A stretch of 64,000 bases of DNA from Oligoflexia bacterium (GTDB lineage: Bacteria; Bdellovibrionota; UBA1018): the NCBI GenBank assembly GCA_903895855.1, contig CAITVN010000191.1:45677-109676 (forward strand), given 5' to 3'. A program made the translations under genes and the position numbers. The first letter of the stretch is position 1. The number at the start of each line of letters is the position of its first letter. This document shows, in pieces, positions 63,142 to 64,000 of the stretch. The notes beneath the pieces are model-generated. The model searched no databases. It saw only the letters and a program-made list of their open reading frames with translations, and had not been told where the DNA came from.

Positions 63142-63645
63142 TTATTCTAGAAGCGGAGCCAAGTCAGAGGCGCATTCAATAGGTGCGTTGTTGATTTTAG
63201 ATTTCAACTCGTCAACCGTCTTGATGAATTGTTCGGTAAAAGCGTTTGCTTTGTTTTTGGTCGATAAACCGTATTTGAAACGTGCCCCGTCACAGGTGTC
63301 GGGAAGGTATGTAAACGATTCGATAATCATGATCATGTCGTCGGCGGTCTTGCCAGCCTCGTTGCACCCACGGCTTTCTTTGAGCATTTGATTGAGGTCG
63401 GTTTTAATAGACTCTAACCACTCGCACGCCCCTGATTGAGATCGAACACTAATAGGTAGGTGATTCAATTCAGGAAGCGAATCAAACGACTGCCAAAGGG
63501 CGCCGCCGCTAGGCACTTGATCGAGCCGAAGCTTTGCCGAAGGCACCCCAGCTTGGGCGACCAAGCTCAATGCTGCCATAAAAACCGCCACGCGATAAGC
63601 AGCGCACGAAATGCGGCCGGCAACTTCTTTCAATTCAATCTTCAT
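63142..63645 (-). CDS. Exported hypothetical protein with four cysteines
   Basis: The 167 residues include a signal-like N-terminus (hydrophobic core AYRVAVFMAALSLVAQAG at residues 16-33). The mature part has Cys in GACEWLES, RGCNEAG, PDTCDGARF and IECASDL, which could form two disulfides in the periplasm. AGAGG lies 8 bases before the ATG. I recognise no family. Confidence 0.65.
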   Translation of the reverse strand: MKIELKEVAGRISCAAYRVAVFMAALSLVAQAGVPSAKLRLDQVPSGGALWQSFDSLPELNHLPISVRSQSGACEWLESIKTDLNQMLKESRGCNEAGKTADDMIMIIESFTYLPDTCDGARFKYGLSTKNKANAFTEQFIKTVDELKSKINNAPIECASDLAPLLE

Positions 63646-64000
63646 GGTGAATACCTCTGGTTTAAGCAGCTTTGCAATGCTTAGGCCGAACCGGGCCTTT
63701 TCTTATTGGCAAAAAATACCGTGTGCTTAAAAAGGGTTACCGCTATCGGAGTGCAGTTTTGTGTTGGCGAGTCGGCGCCCCTAATTTAAATAAATGAACA
63801 AAGTAGAATTTATCAGTCAGCGCGGCACAAAGGCGGTCTTTTTTTCTAAGTGGGCATCGTCTAGCCTAGAAACGACAATAAATTCGATTTAAACAACAAA
63901 AAAACACTGGAAGTAAGCCTATTTTGGCTTTAGTTTTGATTTTACAAGAAACAGAACTTAAGCAAAGAAAGGTCACTTCCAGTGAGGTTAAAAAATAGCA
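63646..64000. other. Gene-free AT-rich region at window end
   Basis: No convincing gene is present. A short frame at 63794-63892 (32 codons) has no homology signal. A small hairpin, AGGCC / GGCCT (63683-63698), precedes the minus-strand gene. The right end is A-rich with an inverted repeat, listed separately. Confidence 0.6.
63905..63984. repeat. Inverted repeat with nested hairpin near the window end
   Basis: CACTGGAAGT (63905-63914) and ACTTCCAGTG (63975-63984) are exact 10-bp reverse complements 60 bases apart. They enclose a small stem, AAGCC / GGCTT (63916-63931). This could be a structured RNA, a small mobile-element end, or chance. Confidence 0.5.

Overview
The window is a gene-dense chromosomal segment that contains the replication origin of a Gram-negative bacterium. 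The gene content (rpmH-rnpA-yidD-yidC-mnmE divergent from dnaA-oriC-dnaN-recF-gyrB-gyrA, a TRL-like lipoprotein, and tandem complex I gene sets) suggests a Bdellovibrionota or other delta-proteobacteria-like lineage. That assignment is an inference from gene order and protein character, not from a database comparison.

Layout. 1-4.9 kb (minus): a five-gene acyl-CoA operon (3-hydroxyacyl-CoA dehydrogenase, enoyl-CoA hydratase, acyl-CoA dehydrogenase, and large and small B12 acyl-CoA mutase subunits). The mutase lacks the methylmalonyl-CoA-specific residues, and the neighbours suggest isobutyryl/butyryl-CoA interconversion. 5-8.9 kb (minus): mnmE, yidC, yidD, rnpA, rpmH. 9.1-22.2 kb (plus): dnaA, a 668-bp oriC with DnaA boxes, large inverted repeats and a TAC-trio unwinding element, then dnaN, recF, gyrB, fabH, gyrA, a TPR lipoprotein and F0 genes (atpZ, an AtpI-position protein, atpB, atpE), ending at a strong terminator. 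gyrB is split by a -1 frame change exactly at an A_AAA_AAG slippery heptamer. 22.2-33.0 kb: a TRL-like lipoprotein (plus), then mfd, two PpiC/SurA-type foldases, pdxA, a phosphohexomutase and uvrA on the minus strand.

33.1-56.4 kb (plus) holds two complete complex I-type gene sets head to tail. The second is a canonical 14-gene nuoA-N operon. The first is an 11-gene set in the same order (A B C D H I J K L M N, no E F G). It keeps the cysteine ligands of cluster N2 (B) and of two ferredoxin clusters (I). It has lost the quinone-site His and Tyr in D, the conserved quinone-chamber loop in H, and nearly every proton-pathway Glu/Lys I could align in A, K, L, M and N. All its genes are open and most are translationally coupled, so it looks like a maintained, repurposed complex rather than decay. 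This is the strongest candidate for an undescribed system in the window.

56.4-64 kb: a 1036-residue membrane-anchored TPR protein, serS with its cognate tRNA-Ser(UGA) directly downstream, a Fur-family regulator, a small hypothetical protein, a KirBac-type potassium channel, an exported hypothetical protein, and an AT-rich end with an inverted repeat.
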